Assembly (NCBI GenBank): GCA_905235085.1
Contig: CAJOKD010000010.1
Coordinates: 1 to 64,000 of the forward strand
Direction: 5' to 3'
Source of the DNA: an uncultured Bacteroidales bacterium
GTDB taxonomy: Bacteria > Bacteroidota > Bacteroidia > Bacteroidales > UBA932
DNA: 64,000 nt
In this document: positions 48,225 through 57,205 of the stretch, piece by piece
Position numbering within the stretch: position 1 is the first letter of the stretch
How the letters are laid out: every line of letters starts with the position of its first letter
Program-made: the position numbers and the translations under genes
Notes under the pieces: model-generated
What the model was told of the DNA's origin: nothing
Databases searched by the model: none
The model's input: the letters and a program-made list of their open reading frames with translations, nothing else

Positions 48225-50870
48225 TCAAACTCCCAGTTCTTCCTTCATCGAGCGTAGCAAGTCGAAGGCCTGGAGAGGTGTCATATTGTCGAGGTCGGCG
48301 GCGGTGAGCTTGTCCCGGAGCGACTCGAGCGTAGGGTCGTCCAGCTGGAAGAAAGAAAGCTGGAGGGAACCGTCGCTTTCTATCGTTCCGGCCTTCGTCT
48401 GCACCGGTTTCTTGATCTCTCCTTTCCTTGCACTCACAAGGTGTTGGGAATCATTCATTTCCAGAGCCTTGAGGGTATTCTCGGCGCTTTGGATGACTTC
48501 CTTTGGCATCCCCGCCATCCTGGCGACGTGGATTCCGAAACTGTGTGCGGTACCTCCTTCCCTGAGCTTCCTGAGGAATATTACCTGGGTGCCGACTTCC
48601 TTGACGGCGATATGGAAATTCTTGACCCGCTTGTAGCTTTCTTCCAGGTCGTTGAGCTCGTGGTAATGGGTAGCGAACAGGGTCTTCGCCCCGTGGCCGT
48701 ATTCGTGGATGTATTCGACTATCGCCCTCGCGATGGACATTCCGTCGTAGGTGGAGGTGCCCCTGCCGATCTCGTCCAAGAGTACGAGAGACCTGGCGCT
48801 CAGGTTGTGGAGTATCATCGATGTTTCGAGCATCTCGACCATAAACGTGGACTCTCCCCGGGAAATATTGTCGGAAGCTCCTACGCGGGTGAAAATCTTG
48901 TCGAAATATCCTATACGCGCACTTTCGGCAGGAACGAAGCTGCCTACCTGGGCGAGGAGTACGATGAGGGCCGTCTGGCGCAGAAGGGCCGATTTTCCGG
49001 CCATATTGGGACCGGTCAGGATTATTATCTGCTGCGTCTTGTCGTCGAGATGGACGTCGTTGGGGACATATTCTTCTCCCGGAGGCATCAGGGTCTCGAT
49101 TACAGGGTGGCGTCCGGCCTTGATGTCCAGGGAATAATCCTTCGTCATCTCCGGGCGGCAGTAAGAACGTTCGCGGGCCAGGCGGGCGAAACCGGCAAGG
49201 ACATCCAGTCTGGCGATGATCCTGCAATTGGTCTGGATCGCCGGGATATTCTTGCGGATAAGCTCCACGAGGTCGGAATACAGCTTCGTCTCTAGAGCAT
49301 AGATGCGGTCTTCGGCACTCAGGATCTTGGCCTCATATTCCTTGAGTTCTTCGGTTATGTACCGCTCCGCTCCGACCAGCGTCTGCTTCCGGATCCATTC
49401 CGGTGGTACGAGATCCTTGAAAGTGTTCCTTACTTCGATGTAATAGCCGAACACGTTGTTGAAGCCTATCTTCAAGGACGTTATCCCCGTCCTTGCGGCT
49501 TCCCGCTGCTGAAGGGCAAGGAGATAATCCTTCCCTCCGGAAGAAATCTCTCTCAGCTCATCCAGTTCAGGGTCCACACCCTTGCCGATGACGGGTCCCT
49601 TGCCTATCGCTGCGGCCGGCTCCGGCGCCATCGTATGGCTTATGGATTCCAGCAGGGAAGAACAGTTCCTTATGCCGCCGGCCAGATTGTCGAGAGCCTT
49701 GACGCCACGGCCCTTGCAGAGTGCGGACACAGGATCCATCGCGGAAAGACCGCGTCCGAGCTGCATAACCTCCCTCGGAGCTATCTTCCCGGTCGCAGCA
49801 CGGGCGATGATGCGTTCCAGGTCGCCCATTCCGCCGATATGCTCCTGAAGCTGTTCAAGATCTCCGGAATCCGGAACGAAGTGGTCCACGACGTCATATC
49901 TAGCCTCCAGTTCCTTGATGTCCAGGACCGGCAAAGCCAACCAGTTGCGGAGGAGCCTGGCACCCATTGGGGAAACGCAGCCGTCCATCACGCTTACCAG
50001 GCTGACGCCTTCTCCTCCTGCTGCGGATTCGAATATTTCCAGGTTCCGGACAGTGAACTTGTCCATCCATACGAACTTGTCGCCGTCGATCCTGGATATG
50101 GAACACAGATTCTTGAGGCCGGTGTGATAGGTCTGTTCCAGGTACACCAACAAAGCTCCCGCAGAGCAGATGCCGAGCGGATATCTGTCTATCGCGAATC
50201 CCTTCAGGGAATCCACTCCGAATTGTTTCTTGAGCTTGTCTACGGCAGCGTCGTATACGAATGCCCACTCTTCGACGGAAGAAACGTACAGGGCCTCCCC
50301 GAACCTTTCCTTGACTCCCTTCTCGAAACCTCTCTGGACTATGATTTCCTTGGGGTTCAAGGAAGAAACCAATGTTCCTATGTATTCAAGCGAACCCTGG
50401 GACACCTGGAAGGCGCCCGTGGAAACATCCAGGAAAGCTGCTCCGCACTGGTCCTTCTCGAAAGTGAGACCGGCGAGGAAGTTGTTCTCCTTCTGCTCCA
50501 GCATCTGGTCGTTGAAAGCCACGCCCGGGGTCACCAGTTCGGTAACCCCGCGCTTGACCAGTTTCTTGGCGAACTTGGGGTCCTCAAGCTGGTCGCATAC
50601 AGCCACCTTGTGGCCGGCCCGTACCAGTTTCGGGAGATACACGTCGAGGGCATGATGCGGGAAGCCCGCCATCTCGACATAGCCTTTGTCTCCGTTGGAT
50701 TTCCTGGTAAGCACTATTCCGAGAACCTTGCTGACCAGGACGGCGTCGTCTGAATATGACTCATAAAAGTCCCCTACCCTGTAAAGGAGCACCGCCTCCG
50801 GGTGCTGAGCCTTTACGGAGAAGAACTGCTTTATCAGCGGAGTATCTTCGGGAACTTTTACCTTGGCCAT
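48225..50870 (-). CDS. mutS: DNA mismatch repair protein MutS
   Basis: 881 residues, slightly longer than the E. coli protein. Mismatch-binding domain I has the Phe-x-Glu motif in LLYRVGDFYESYSDDA. The C-terminal ATPase has Walker A GPNMAGKSALLRQTALI, the SRGESTFMVEMLE segment, Walker B LVLLDEIGRGTSTYDG and the H-loop FATHYHEL. The C-terminus ends with a short helical dimerisation region (LDNMTPLQAFDLLRSMKEEL). It recognises base mismatches and small loops and recruits MutL. A TATTTTTG box on the minus strand (50887-50880) lies just upstream of the ATG, giving a very short leader. Confidence 0.96.
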   Translation of the reverse strand: MAKVKVPEDTPLIKQFFSVKAQHPEAVLLYRVGDFYESYSDDAVLVSKVLGIVLTRKSNGDKGYVEMAGFPHHALDVYLPKLVRAGHKVAVCDQLEDPKFAKKLVKRGVTELVTPGVAFNDQMLEQKENNFLAGLTFEKDQCGAAFLDVSTGAFQVSQGSLEYIGTLVSSLNPKEIIVQRGFEKGVKERFGEALYVSSVEEWAFVYDAAVDKLKKQFGVDSLKGFAIDRYPLGICSAGALLVYLEQTYHTGLKNLCSISRIDGDKFVWMDKFTVRNLEIFESAAGGEGVSLVSVMDGCVSPMGARLLRNWLALPVLDIKELEARYDVVDHFVPDSGDLEQLQEHIGGMGDLERIIARAATGKIAPREVMQLGRGLSAMDPVSALCKGRGVKALDNLAGGIRNCSSLLESISHTMAPEPAAAIGKGPVIGKGVDPELDELREISSGGKDYLLALQQREAARTGITSLKIGFNNVFGYYIEVRNTFKDLVPPEWIRKQTLVGAERYITEELKEYEAKILSAEDRIYALETKLYSDLVELIRKNIPAIQTNCRIIARLDVLAGFARLARERSYCRPEMTKDYSLDIKAGRHPVIETLMPPGEEYVPNDVHLDDKTQQIIILTGPNMAGKSALLRQTALIVLLAQVGSFVPAESARIGYFDKIFTRVGASDNISRGESTFMVEMLETSMILHNLSARSLVLLDEIGRGTSTYDGMSIARAIVEYIHEYGHGAKTLFATHYHELNDLEESYKRVKNFHIAVKEVGTQVIFLRKLREGGTAHSFGIHVARMAGMPKEVIQSAENTLKALEMNDSQHLVSARKGEIKKPVQTKAGTIESDGSLQLSFFQLDDPTLESLRDKLTAADLDNMTPLQAFDLLRSMKEELGV

Positions 50871-50904
50871 AGCAAACTACAAAAATACGAAAAAAAGCTT
50901 TAGG

Positions 50905-51219
50905 TTACTTTGTAAACAGGAATCCTGTCTTCATTCCGTCATAAGCCTGGGCGATGGAAGCTATCTGGGAAAGGGTGGAGTCGCTGTCTGTGACCTTTCC
51001 GTCGGGCTCGACGAAGCAGAACCTGTTGTACAGTCTTCCGTCCTCCTCGGTAGAGATGCTGCCTGCCAGGGCGAAACCGTGTTCGCGGGCCTGCTTGAGC
51101 ATCCAGCGGAGGGTTCCGCCGTCCGTTTCCGGCAAACCGGAAAGCATCGCATCCAGTTTCCGGCGGTTAGCTTCCGGATCCGCCCAAACCACGTCCGTCT
51201 GCATCAAAGTGGTTTTCAT
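50905..51219 (-). pseudogene. Chimeric remnant: nitrilase-family N-terminus joined to a DUF4923-like tail
   Basis: About 104 residues from ATG 51219. The N-terminus MKTTLMQTDVVWADPEANRR is that of YafV-type omega-amidases. The expected continuation with the catalytic Glu (VLPEMF) is missing: after LSGLPETD the sequence jumps to GGTLRWMLKQAREHGFALAG and EDGRLYNRFCFVEPDGKV, which belong about 40 residues further on. Then comes TLSQIASIAQAYDGMKTGFL, which matches the C-terminus of the DUF4923 protein in this window (LASSYDGMKTGF). So an internal deletion and a fusion to another gene's end are both visible. The catalytic Lys and Cys are absent; it cannot be an active amidase. Confidence 0.6.
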
Positions 51220-51296
51220 AGTACGCAAGTTAACAAGAATTCATTTAATTTTATTACTTTTACGAGTGTAACTGCACGAAAACTAACACAAAACAT

Positions 51297-52175
51297 ATGA
51301 TAGGAAGACTCAGAACCCTCTTTACGGCCTTAGCCGTATTGCTGTCGGCTTTCGGTTTCCGCGCAGCCGGCAAAAGCGAGGATTTCCGCGCTATGTCATT
51401 CAATATCCGCTACCAGTTCCCGGCAGACACCGGAAAACTCAGCTGGGAAGCCAGGAAGGGAGGCTGCATTAAAGCTATTGAAAAGTACAAACCAGACGTG
51501 ATCGGTTTCCAGGAAGCATACCCCTACCACAAGGCTGACTTGAAGAAGGAGCTGGGGAAATACGTTATGGTGGACCGTGGAGGCAAGCCCGGCACTCCGG
51601 ACCTGGAACTCAAGAACAACGAGAATCCGGTGATGTTCCGCGGGGACAAGCTGGAACTGCTGGACTATGGCTACTTCTGGCTCAACGAAGACCAGACTCC
51701 CGACCGCAAAGGCTGGGATGCAGCAAGTGTGAGGAACGCCACCTGGGTCAAGTTGAAATATAAGAAATCAGGACGTATCTTCTTCTATTTCAACGTCCAT
51801 ATGGACCACAGAGGCCCGAACGCGAGGTTGCAGAGCTCCATCCTCATAGTCGAAAAGATCAAGGAAATCGCCGGAGACGATGCAGTGGTCTTCCTCGGAG
51901 GAGACTTCAATATGCCGGATTCAGAGAAAGGCATCAAGCCTCTGCAGGACTATATGAAAGAGGCGGCCCATTCTGTCAGGAAGCCAGACACGGCTCCTAC
52001 CTTCAACGACTTCGGAAGAAAGGGCAGCAAACCTATGTGGCTCGACCACTTGATGTTCCGTGGTGCCACTGCGAAATCGTTCATCGTGGTGGACGAGAAT
52101 AAATACGGGGTACAGTACATCTCCGACCATTATCCGATAGTCGCAGACTTCGTAATCCCCGTCCCGAAGGAATAA
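51297..52175 (+). CDS. Secreted endonuclease/exonuclease/phosphatase-family enzyme
   Basis: 292 residues; the N-terminal stretch (MIGRLRTLFTALAVLLSAFGF) is a signal peptide. EEP motifs in order: AMSFNIRYQFPADT, VIGFQEAYPY (metal-binding Glu), FYFNVHMDHRGPNARLQS, FLGGDFNMPDSEK and ISDHYPIVADFVI (catalytic His). Mg2+-dependent phosphoesterase of the periplasm or surface; substrate unknown. It stands alone between the chimeric remnant and the NSS transporter gene, which converges on it with a three-base gap. It resembles the EEP domain of the fusion protein at 17395-20253 more than the shorter enzyme at 13019 in its GFQEA and HMDHxGxxARxxS motifs. Confidence 0.87.
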   Translation: MIGRLRTLFTALAVLLSAFGFRAAGKSEDFRAMSFNIRYQFPADTGKLSWEARKGGCIKAIEKYKPDVIGFQEAYPYHKADLKKELGKYVMVDRGGKPGTPDLELKNNENPVMFRGDKLELLDYGYFWLNEDQTPDRKGWDAASVRNATWVKLKYKKSGRIFFYFNVHMDHRGPNARLQSSILIVEKIKEIAGDDAVVFLGGDFNMPDSEKGIKPLQDYMKEAAHSVRKPDTAPTFNDFGRKGSKPMWLDHLMFRGATAKSFIVVDENKYGVQYISDHYPIVADFVIPVPKE

Positions 52176-52178
52176 GGA

Positions 52179-53507
52179 TTATCCTACAAGGCCGCTTATG
52201 AATATGACGGCTATCGAGACCGGAGCTACGTACTTTATCAGGAAATAGATTATCGGGAACAGTTTTACATTGGTGTGAAGGGTGCCTCCGTTGGTGAGCT
52301 CATCCTTCACATCTTCCTTTTTCATCTTCCACCCCACGAACAGGCTGAACAGGAGCGCTCCCAGGGTCAGCAGGAAGTTCGAACAGAGCTTGTCCAGGAA
52401 ATCGAAGACACTGCCCCTAAGCACACAGAGTATTCCGACCATGAACGCGAAGATGAAGATACCAGCGGTCGCGGCCGTGCGGGATATTCCTTTCTCTTCG
52501 CTCAGGTACGCTACCCCCACCTCCATCATCGAGATGGAAGAGGTCAAGGCGGCCACCAGGATAGTGATGAAGAAGATTATGGCTACCGCTGCGCTCAGGA
52601 CAAGCCCGCCTGTGCCCATCTTGGCGAAAATATAAGGCAATGTCTCGAAGACGAGGCCCGGTCCCGCTGCCGGTGCGATACCGGAAGCAAAAACGGCCGG
52701 CATTATAGCGAAGCCGGCAAAGATCGCGAACATAAGGTCGGAAACGGCCGTTCCGACACCTGACGCCATCAGGTTCTCGTCCTTGCTGACATATGACGAA
52801 TACGTGAGCATCGTACCGACTCCCAGGGACAGGGAGAAGAAACTCTGGCCGAGAGCGGCCGCAAGAGCATCAGGGGTCAGTTTGGAGAAGTCGGGGCGGA
52901 CAAGATACCTTATCCCTTCGCCGGCTCCCGGAAGGGTCAGGGAATAGACCGCGATCACCAGGACCAGGACGAAAAGCACCGGGATGGTTATCTTGCTGAA
53001 CCTCTCTATCCCTTTCTTGACACCTGCGAATACGATCCCTGCCGTCATTCCGAGGAAAAGCAGCAGGCAGGCTATGACCTTTGCCCGCGATGCGGCGAAT
53101 TCACCGAACATCCCCGTGACTATCTCAGCATTGTCGGGCCGGAACTGGATGGTGACCGACTTGAAGAGATATTCTATTGACCAGCCCCCCACGACGCTGT
53201 AATAGGAAAGGATGATTATCGGCGAGACGACCGTCAGGAGTCCAAGCCATTTCCAGGAAGACCTCGGAGCAAGGGCTTCCATCGCTCCGAATGTGTTCTT
53301 GTGCGTCCTGCGGCCTATGACAGATTCTGAAAAGAGGATGGGAAGGGAAAGCAGGAAACAGCAGAGGATATAAACCAGGATGAATGCAGCACCTCCGTAC
53401 TGGCCTACGATGAAAGGGAAGCGCCAGATATTGCCAAGGCCTATGGCGGACCCAGCCATCGCCATTATCACCGCAGCCCTACTGCCGAAATTCTCCCTTC
53501 CGCTCAT
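52179..53507 (-). CDS. NSS-family sodium-dependent transporter (1)
   Basis: 442 residues, 11-12 membrane segments with the LeuT fold. TM1 carries the Na+/substrate site motif VIMAMAGSAIGLGNIWRFPF; TM2 PILFSESVIGRRTHKN, TM6 AAALGQSFFSLSLGVGTMLTYSSY and TM8 region SSISMMEVGVAYL fit bacterial neurotransmitter:sodium symporters, many of which import amino acids. Its ATG overlaps the stop of the next NSS gene by four bases (53504-53507), so both are made together. The two proteins are close paralogues. Confidence 0.92.
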   Translation of the reverse strand: MSGRENFGSRAAVIMAMAGSAIGLGNIWRFPFIVGQYGGAAFILVYILCCFLLSLPILFSESVIGRRTHKNTFGAMEALAPRSSWKWLGLLTVVSPIIILSYYSVVGGWSIEYLFKSVTIQFRPDNAEIVTGMFGEFAASRAKVIACLLLFLGMTAGIVFAGVKKGIERFSKITIPVLFVLVLVIAVYSLTLPGAGEGIRYLVRPDFSKLTPDALAAALGQSFFSLSLGVGTMLTYSSYVSKDENLMASGVGTAVSDLMFAIFAGFAIMPAVFASGIAPAAGPGLVFETLPYIFAKMGTGGLVLSAAVAIIFFITILVAALTSSISMMEVGVAYLSEEKGISRTAATAGIFIFAFMVGILCVLRGSVFDFLDKLCSNFLLTLGALLFSLFVGWKMKKEDVKDELTNGGTLHTNVKLFPIIYFLIKYVAPVSIAVIFISGLVG

Positions 53508-54796
53508 CGGAGTAACAGATTGGAGATGAATATCATAAGGACTGCCAACGGGGCTACGAACCTTATCAGGAAATAGATGACAGGGAAAGCCCCCGTGTTC
53601 CGGGTTCCGCCGTTAGTTATCTCGTCCCTGACATCCTTACGCTTCATCTTCCACCCCACAAACAGAACCACGAGCAAGGCTCCTATCGTCAGGAGGAAGT
53701 TGGACGCGAATGCATCCACCATTCCGAAAACCTTGATGGACAAGGCGCAGGCAAGGCCGAGCAGCCAGGTCAGGATGAACACCAGCAGGCAGGCTTTCTT
53801 CCTTTCGATCTTTTTCTCCTCCACGAGATACGCCACTCCGACTTCGATCGTGGAGACTGAAGATGTCATCGCCGCCACGATAACGGTCAGTAAGAACAAA
53901 GCCGAAACGGCAACCGAGATCCACTTGACGCCGGCTCCCATTTCGGTGAATACGAAAGGCAGGGTCTGGAAAATCAGTCCAGGACCAGCAGAGGGTTTGA
54001 TTCCGGCCGAGAAAACTGCCGGCATTATCGCGAAACCGGCCAGGATGGCGAACATCAGGTCGGCAATGGCGGTTCCCAGGCCCATCGCAATGACGTTCTC
54101 CTCTTTGTTCACGTATGACGAATACGTGATGATGATTCCCATTCCAAGGGACAACGAATAGAAACTCTGCCCCATCGCGAAAGCGAAGGTCTTTCCGGTA
54201 ACCTTGGAAAGGTCCGGCTTGACGAGGTAGTCTATTCCAGCTCCGGCCCCTGGCATATTGACCGAATATACCAGTATGATGATTATAAGCAGGAACAGCA
54301 CCGGAATGGACATCTTGCTGAATTTCTCTATACCGCTCTTGACCCCCAGGGCGACTATTCCGCAGGACAGCGCCAGGAATATGGTGTCGAAGGCAAGGGC
54401 CGTCCAGCCCGAGGGAGTGAATTCCCCGAAGCCAAGGGAGAAACTCTTGAGGAAATATTCGATGGACCACCCGCCCACGATGCTGTAATAGGAAACGATT
54501 ATCATCGGGGTGACCACGCTCAGGTAGCCCAACACCCTCCAGCCGCTTCCGGGAGCAAGCTGTTTCATCGCTCCGATGGCATTGGAATGGGTCCTGCGGC
54601 CTATTACGACCTCGGAAAGGAATATAGGCAAGGACAGGATCAGTGTACAGGCTATGTAGATCAGGATGAATGCGGCACCGCCGTATTCACCTGTCATATA
54701 CGGAAAACGCCAGATGTTTCCCAGGCCTATGGCAGAACCGGCCATCGCCATTATGACGGCCGACCTGCTTCCGAAATGTTCCCTGTTTGAGCTCAT
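53504..54796 (-). CDS. NSS-family sodium-dependent transporter (2)
   Basis: 430 residues, LeuT fold. TM1 SAVIMAMAGSAIGLGNIWRF is almost the same as in the downstream paralogue; other shared segments are VIGRRTHSNAIGAMK, MGQSFYSLSLGMGIIITYSS and SSVSTIEVGVAYLVEE. It precedes the other NSS gene with a four-base overlap and follows folA by 15 bases. Tandem duplication followed by divergence is evident; substrate difference is not readable. Both are inner-membrane Na+-coupled importers, probably for amino acids. Confidence 0.92.
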   Translation of the reverse strand: MSSNREHFGSRSAVIMAMAGSAIGLGNIWRFPYMTGEYGGAAFILIYIACTLILSLPIFLSEVVIGRRTHSNAIGAMKQLAPGSGWRVLGYLSVVTPMIIVSYYSIVGGWSIEYFLKSFSLGFGEFTPSGWTALAFDTIFLALSCGIVALGVKSGIEKFSKMSIPVLFLLIIIILVYSVNMPGAGAGIDYLVKPDLSKVTGKTFAFAMGQSFYSLSLGMGIIITYSSYVNKEENVIAMGLGTAIADLMFAILAGFAIMPAVFSAGIKPSAGPGLIFQTLPFVFTEMGAGVKWISVAVSALFLLTVIVAAMTSSVSTIEVGVAYLVEEKKIERKKACLLVFILTWLLGLACALSIKVFGMVDAFASNFLLTIGALLVVLFVGWKMKRKDVRDEITNGGTRNTGAFPVIYFLIRFVAPLAVLMIFISNLLLR

Positions 54797-54811
54797 CGTC
54801 CGACGTGGATG

Positions 54812-55315
54812 CTATTTCTTCCTGCGGGTATAGATCGTGAATTCGTAGCCGTAACCTGTCTCCGGGTCGGTTGCAACCTGAGTGGTGCTCTCGACTTCCC
54901 ATATTCCCGGATCGATCACCGGAAAGAAGGTATCCGCATCTTCAATGGTCGCGTGGACGTGGGTGATGTAGAGTTTGTCTGCCGTCGGAAGGGCCTGGCG
55001 GTATGTTTCGCCCCCTCCCATCACGAAGACCTTTTCCGCATCCGGCGAGACGAGGGAATATGCCTCGTCGAGGCTTCCTGCGACCTTGACCCCTTCCGGC
55101 TTGTCCGGCCAGGGGAATATGCTGATCACGACATTGTCCCGCTTTGGCAGGGGCCTTCCTCCTATCGACTGGAACGTCATCCAGCCCATAATGACCGGGC
55201 TCCCGGTTGTAGTAGTGCGGAAATATTTCATATCTTCCGCAATGTGCCACAGGAGGGCATTCCCTTTACCGATGGCCCTGTTGTCGGCGATCGCCACTAT
55301 TATGCATTTTTCCAT
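54812..55315 (-). CDS. folA: Dihydrofolate reductase
   Basis: 167 residues, standard length. Motifs: IVAIADNRAIGKGNALLWHIAEDMKYF (Met20-loop region with the catalytic acidic residue in AED), VIMGWMTFQSIGGRPLP, and VFVMGGGETYRQALP (NADPH pyrophosphate loop). The residue after IMG is Trp, where E. coli-type enzymes have Arg44 contacting the NADPH 2'-phosphate. Reduces dihydrofolate to tetrahydrofolate in the cytoplasm, regenerating what ThyA consumes. thyA lies 37 bases upstream on the same strand, the usual thyA-folA pairing. Confidence 0.95.
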   Translation of the reverse strand: MEKCIIVAIADNRAIGKGNALLWHIAEDMKYFRTTTTGSPVIMGWMTFQSIGGRPLPKRDNVVISIFPWPDKPEGVKVAGSLDEAYSLVSPDAEKVFVMGGGETYRQALPTADKLYITHVHATIEDADTFFPVIDPGIWEVESTTQVATDPETGYGYEFTIYTRRKK

Positions 55316-55352
55316 ATTACAAATGTTTCTGTTCGTTCTGTATCACCCGTAA

Positions 55353-56147
55353 TCAGACCGCGACCGGAGCCTTGATGGTCGGCCAAGGATCATATCCTTC
55401 CAGGGTGAAATCCTCTGCCTTGAAATCGAATACGGACTTCACTTCCGGGTTCAGGATCATCTTTGGAAGCGGACGTGGGGTCCTGCCAAGCTGCTCTTTG
55501 ACCTGGTCGAAGTGATTGAGATAGATATGGGTGTCGCCCGTAGTATGGATGAACTCTCCCGGCTCGAGTCCGCTGGTGGCAGCTATCATCATAGTAAGGA
55601 GAGCATAGGACGCGATGTTGAAAGGAACGCCCAGGAAAGTATCCGCGCTCCTCTGGTAAAGCTGGCAGGAAAGTTTTCCTTCTGCCACGTAGAACTGGAA
55701 CAGGCAGTGGCAGGGAGGAAGGGCCATCTTGTCGACTTCTCCTGGATTCCAGGCGCATACCAGCATCCTGCGGGAGTCCGGATTGTTGCGGATCAGGTCA
55801 ATCACTCCTGCGAGCTGGTCCACGGACCTGCCGTCGGGAGCCGGCCAGGAACGCCACTGGTGGCCGTAAACCGGACCGAGGTCCCCGTTCTCGTCCGCCC
55901 ACTCGTCCCAGATATGGACATTGTTATCCAGCAGATACTTGATGTTGGTGCTTCCGGAAATGAACCACAAAAGTTCGTGGATGATCCCTTTCAGGAACAC
56001 TTTCTTGGTTGTCAGGAGAGGGAATCCCTCGGAGAGGTCGAATCTCATCTGGTATCCGAACACGCTCTTCGTGCCCACGCCGGTGCGGTCGTGCTTGACC
56101 ACTCCGTCGTCCATAATGTGCCTCAGCAGGTCCAGGTACTGTTTCAT
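55353..56147 (-). CDS. thyA: Thymidylate synthase
   Basis: 264 residues, the same length as E. coli ThyA. N-terminal [28 protein letters not shown] holds the dUMP-phosphate Arg; catalytic Cys is in [14 protein letters not shown]; other conserved segments are [45 protein letters not shown] and [12 protein letters not shown]. Converts dUMP to dTMP using methylene-tetrahydrofolate. Its first codon overlaps the end of galM by four bases. The C-terminus IKAPVAV is the usual closing segment. Confidence 0.97.
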   Translation of the reverse strand: MKQYLDLLRHIMDDGVVKHDRTGVGTKSVFGYQMRFDLSEGFPLLTTKKVFLKGIIHELLWFISGSTNIKYLLDNNVHIWDEWADENGDLGPVYGHQWRSWPAPDGRSVDQLAGVIDLIRNNPDSRRMLVCAWNPGEVDKMALPPCHCLFQFYVAEGKLSCQLYQRSADTFLGVPFNIASYALLTMMIAATSGLEPGEFIHTTGDTHIYLNHFDQVKEQLGRTPRPLPKMILNPEVKSVFDFKAEDFTLEGYDPWPTIKAPVAV

Positions 56148-57193
56148 CTTACTGAGAATTGCCAGATTATCGCTTCCTGCAAGGTCTCGCCGGGACGAAG
56201 CACGGTGGACGGATAGTCCGGTTTGTTAGGGGAATCAGGTGCGTGCTGGCACTCGATGGCGACTCCCTCGTAGTCGAAATAGCTCCTTCCACATTTGGCC
56301 ACAGGGCAGCCGGCAAGCCAGTTGCCTGTATATATCTGGACAGCAGGTTGTGTAGTAAGGACTTCCAGCTGACGGCCGCTGAGAGGGGAATAAAGCTTGG
56401 CTGCGGACTGCAGCTGCCCCGGCTCATATCCTGAGACCATAAAGCAGTTGTCGTATCCCTTCCCGTAGTTGAGGGCAGGGAAATCTTCCTTGATTTCCTG
56501 TCCTATAAGCTTGAACTCGCGGAAATCCATAGGAGTCCCGGCAACTGCATCCGGTTCTCCGAGCGGAATCAATGTGTCGTCCGTTGGAAGATATACGGCG
56601 GAATTGAGCTTCAGGAAATGTCCGAGGATATCTCCGTTTCCTTCTCCGTTGAGGTTGAAATAAGCGTGGTTGGTAAGGTTGACGACGGTAGCCTTGTCGG
56701 TCTCAGCAGTGAAAGTAAGCTCAAGCGCATTGTCCTCGCTCCACTCATAGTGCGCAACGACTTTCAGGTTGCCCGGATAACCGGCCTCCCCGTCTTCGGC
56801 CACATACAGGAACTCTACGGCATCACCGACCATACGGCTTTCCCACACCTTGTTCTGGAACCCCTGGGGGCCGCCGTGAAGATGGTTCGGGCCGTTGTTC
56901 ACAGGAAGGGTATATTCGACACCGTCAAGGGTGAACTTTCCCCTGGCTATCCTGTTGGCATAGCGGCCGGGGCACTTTCCGGAGCAAGGTCCGTCGGCGA
57001 AATAATCATTCGCCTGTGGATATCCCAGGACCACATCGGCCAGCTTTCCGTCCTTGTCCGGTACGACCACGGACACTATCGCAGCACCCACGCTGCACAG
57101 GCGGACGAAGGCTCCGGACCCATTCTCTATCGTATACAGGAAGACTTCCTTCCCGTCGGGGGAAACACCCCAGAGTTGCTTGTCTGTTTTCAT
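56144..57193 (-). CDS. galM: Aldose 1-epimerase
   Basis: 349 residues, single-domain beta-supersandwich. Conserved parts: [30 protein letters not shown] (first His), [23 protein letters not shown] (catalytic His), DNCFMV, and the C-terminal [20 protein letters not shown] with the catalytic Glu. No signal peptide, so cytoplasmic. Interconverts alpha and beta anomers of hexoses such as galactose. It overlaps thyA by four bases and follows the thioredoxin-like gene by 12, but its presence in a nucleotide-folate cluster seems incidental. Confidence 0.94.
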   Translation of the reverse strand: MKTDKQLWGVSPDGKEVFLYTIENGSGAFVRLCSVGAAIVSVVVPDKDGKLADVVLGYPQANDYFADGPCSGKCPGRYANRIARGKFTLDGVEYTLPVNNGPNHLHGGPQGFQNKVWESRMVGDAVEFLYVAEDGEAGYPGNLKVVAHYEWSEDNALELTFTAETDKATVVNLTNHAYFNLNGEGNGDILGHFLKLNSAVYLPTDDTLIPLGEPDAVAGTPMDFREFKLIGQEIKEDFPALNYGKGYDNCFMVSGYEPGQLQSAAKLYSPLSGRQLEVLTTQPAVQIYTGNWLAGCPVAKCGRSYFDYEGVAIECQHAPDSPNKPDYPSTVLRPGETLQEAIIWQFSVR

Positions 57194-57205
57194 ATGATTA
57201 TGCTG

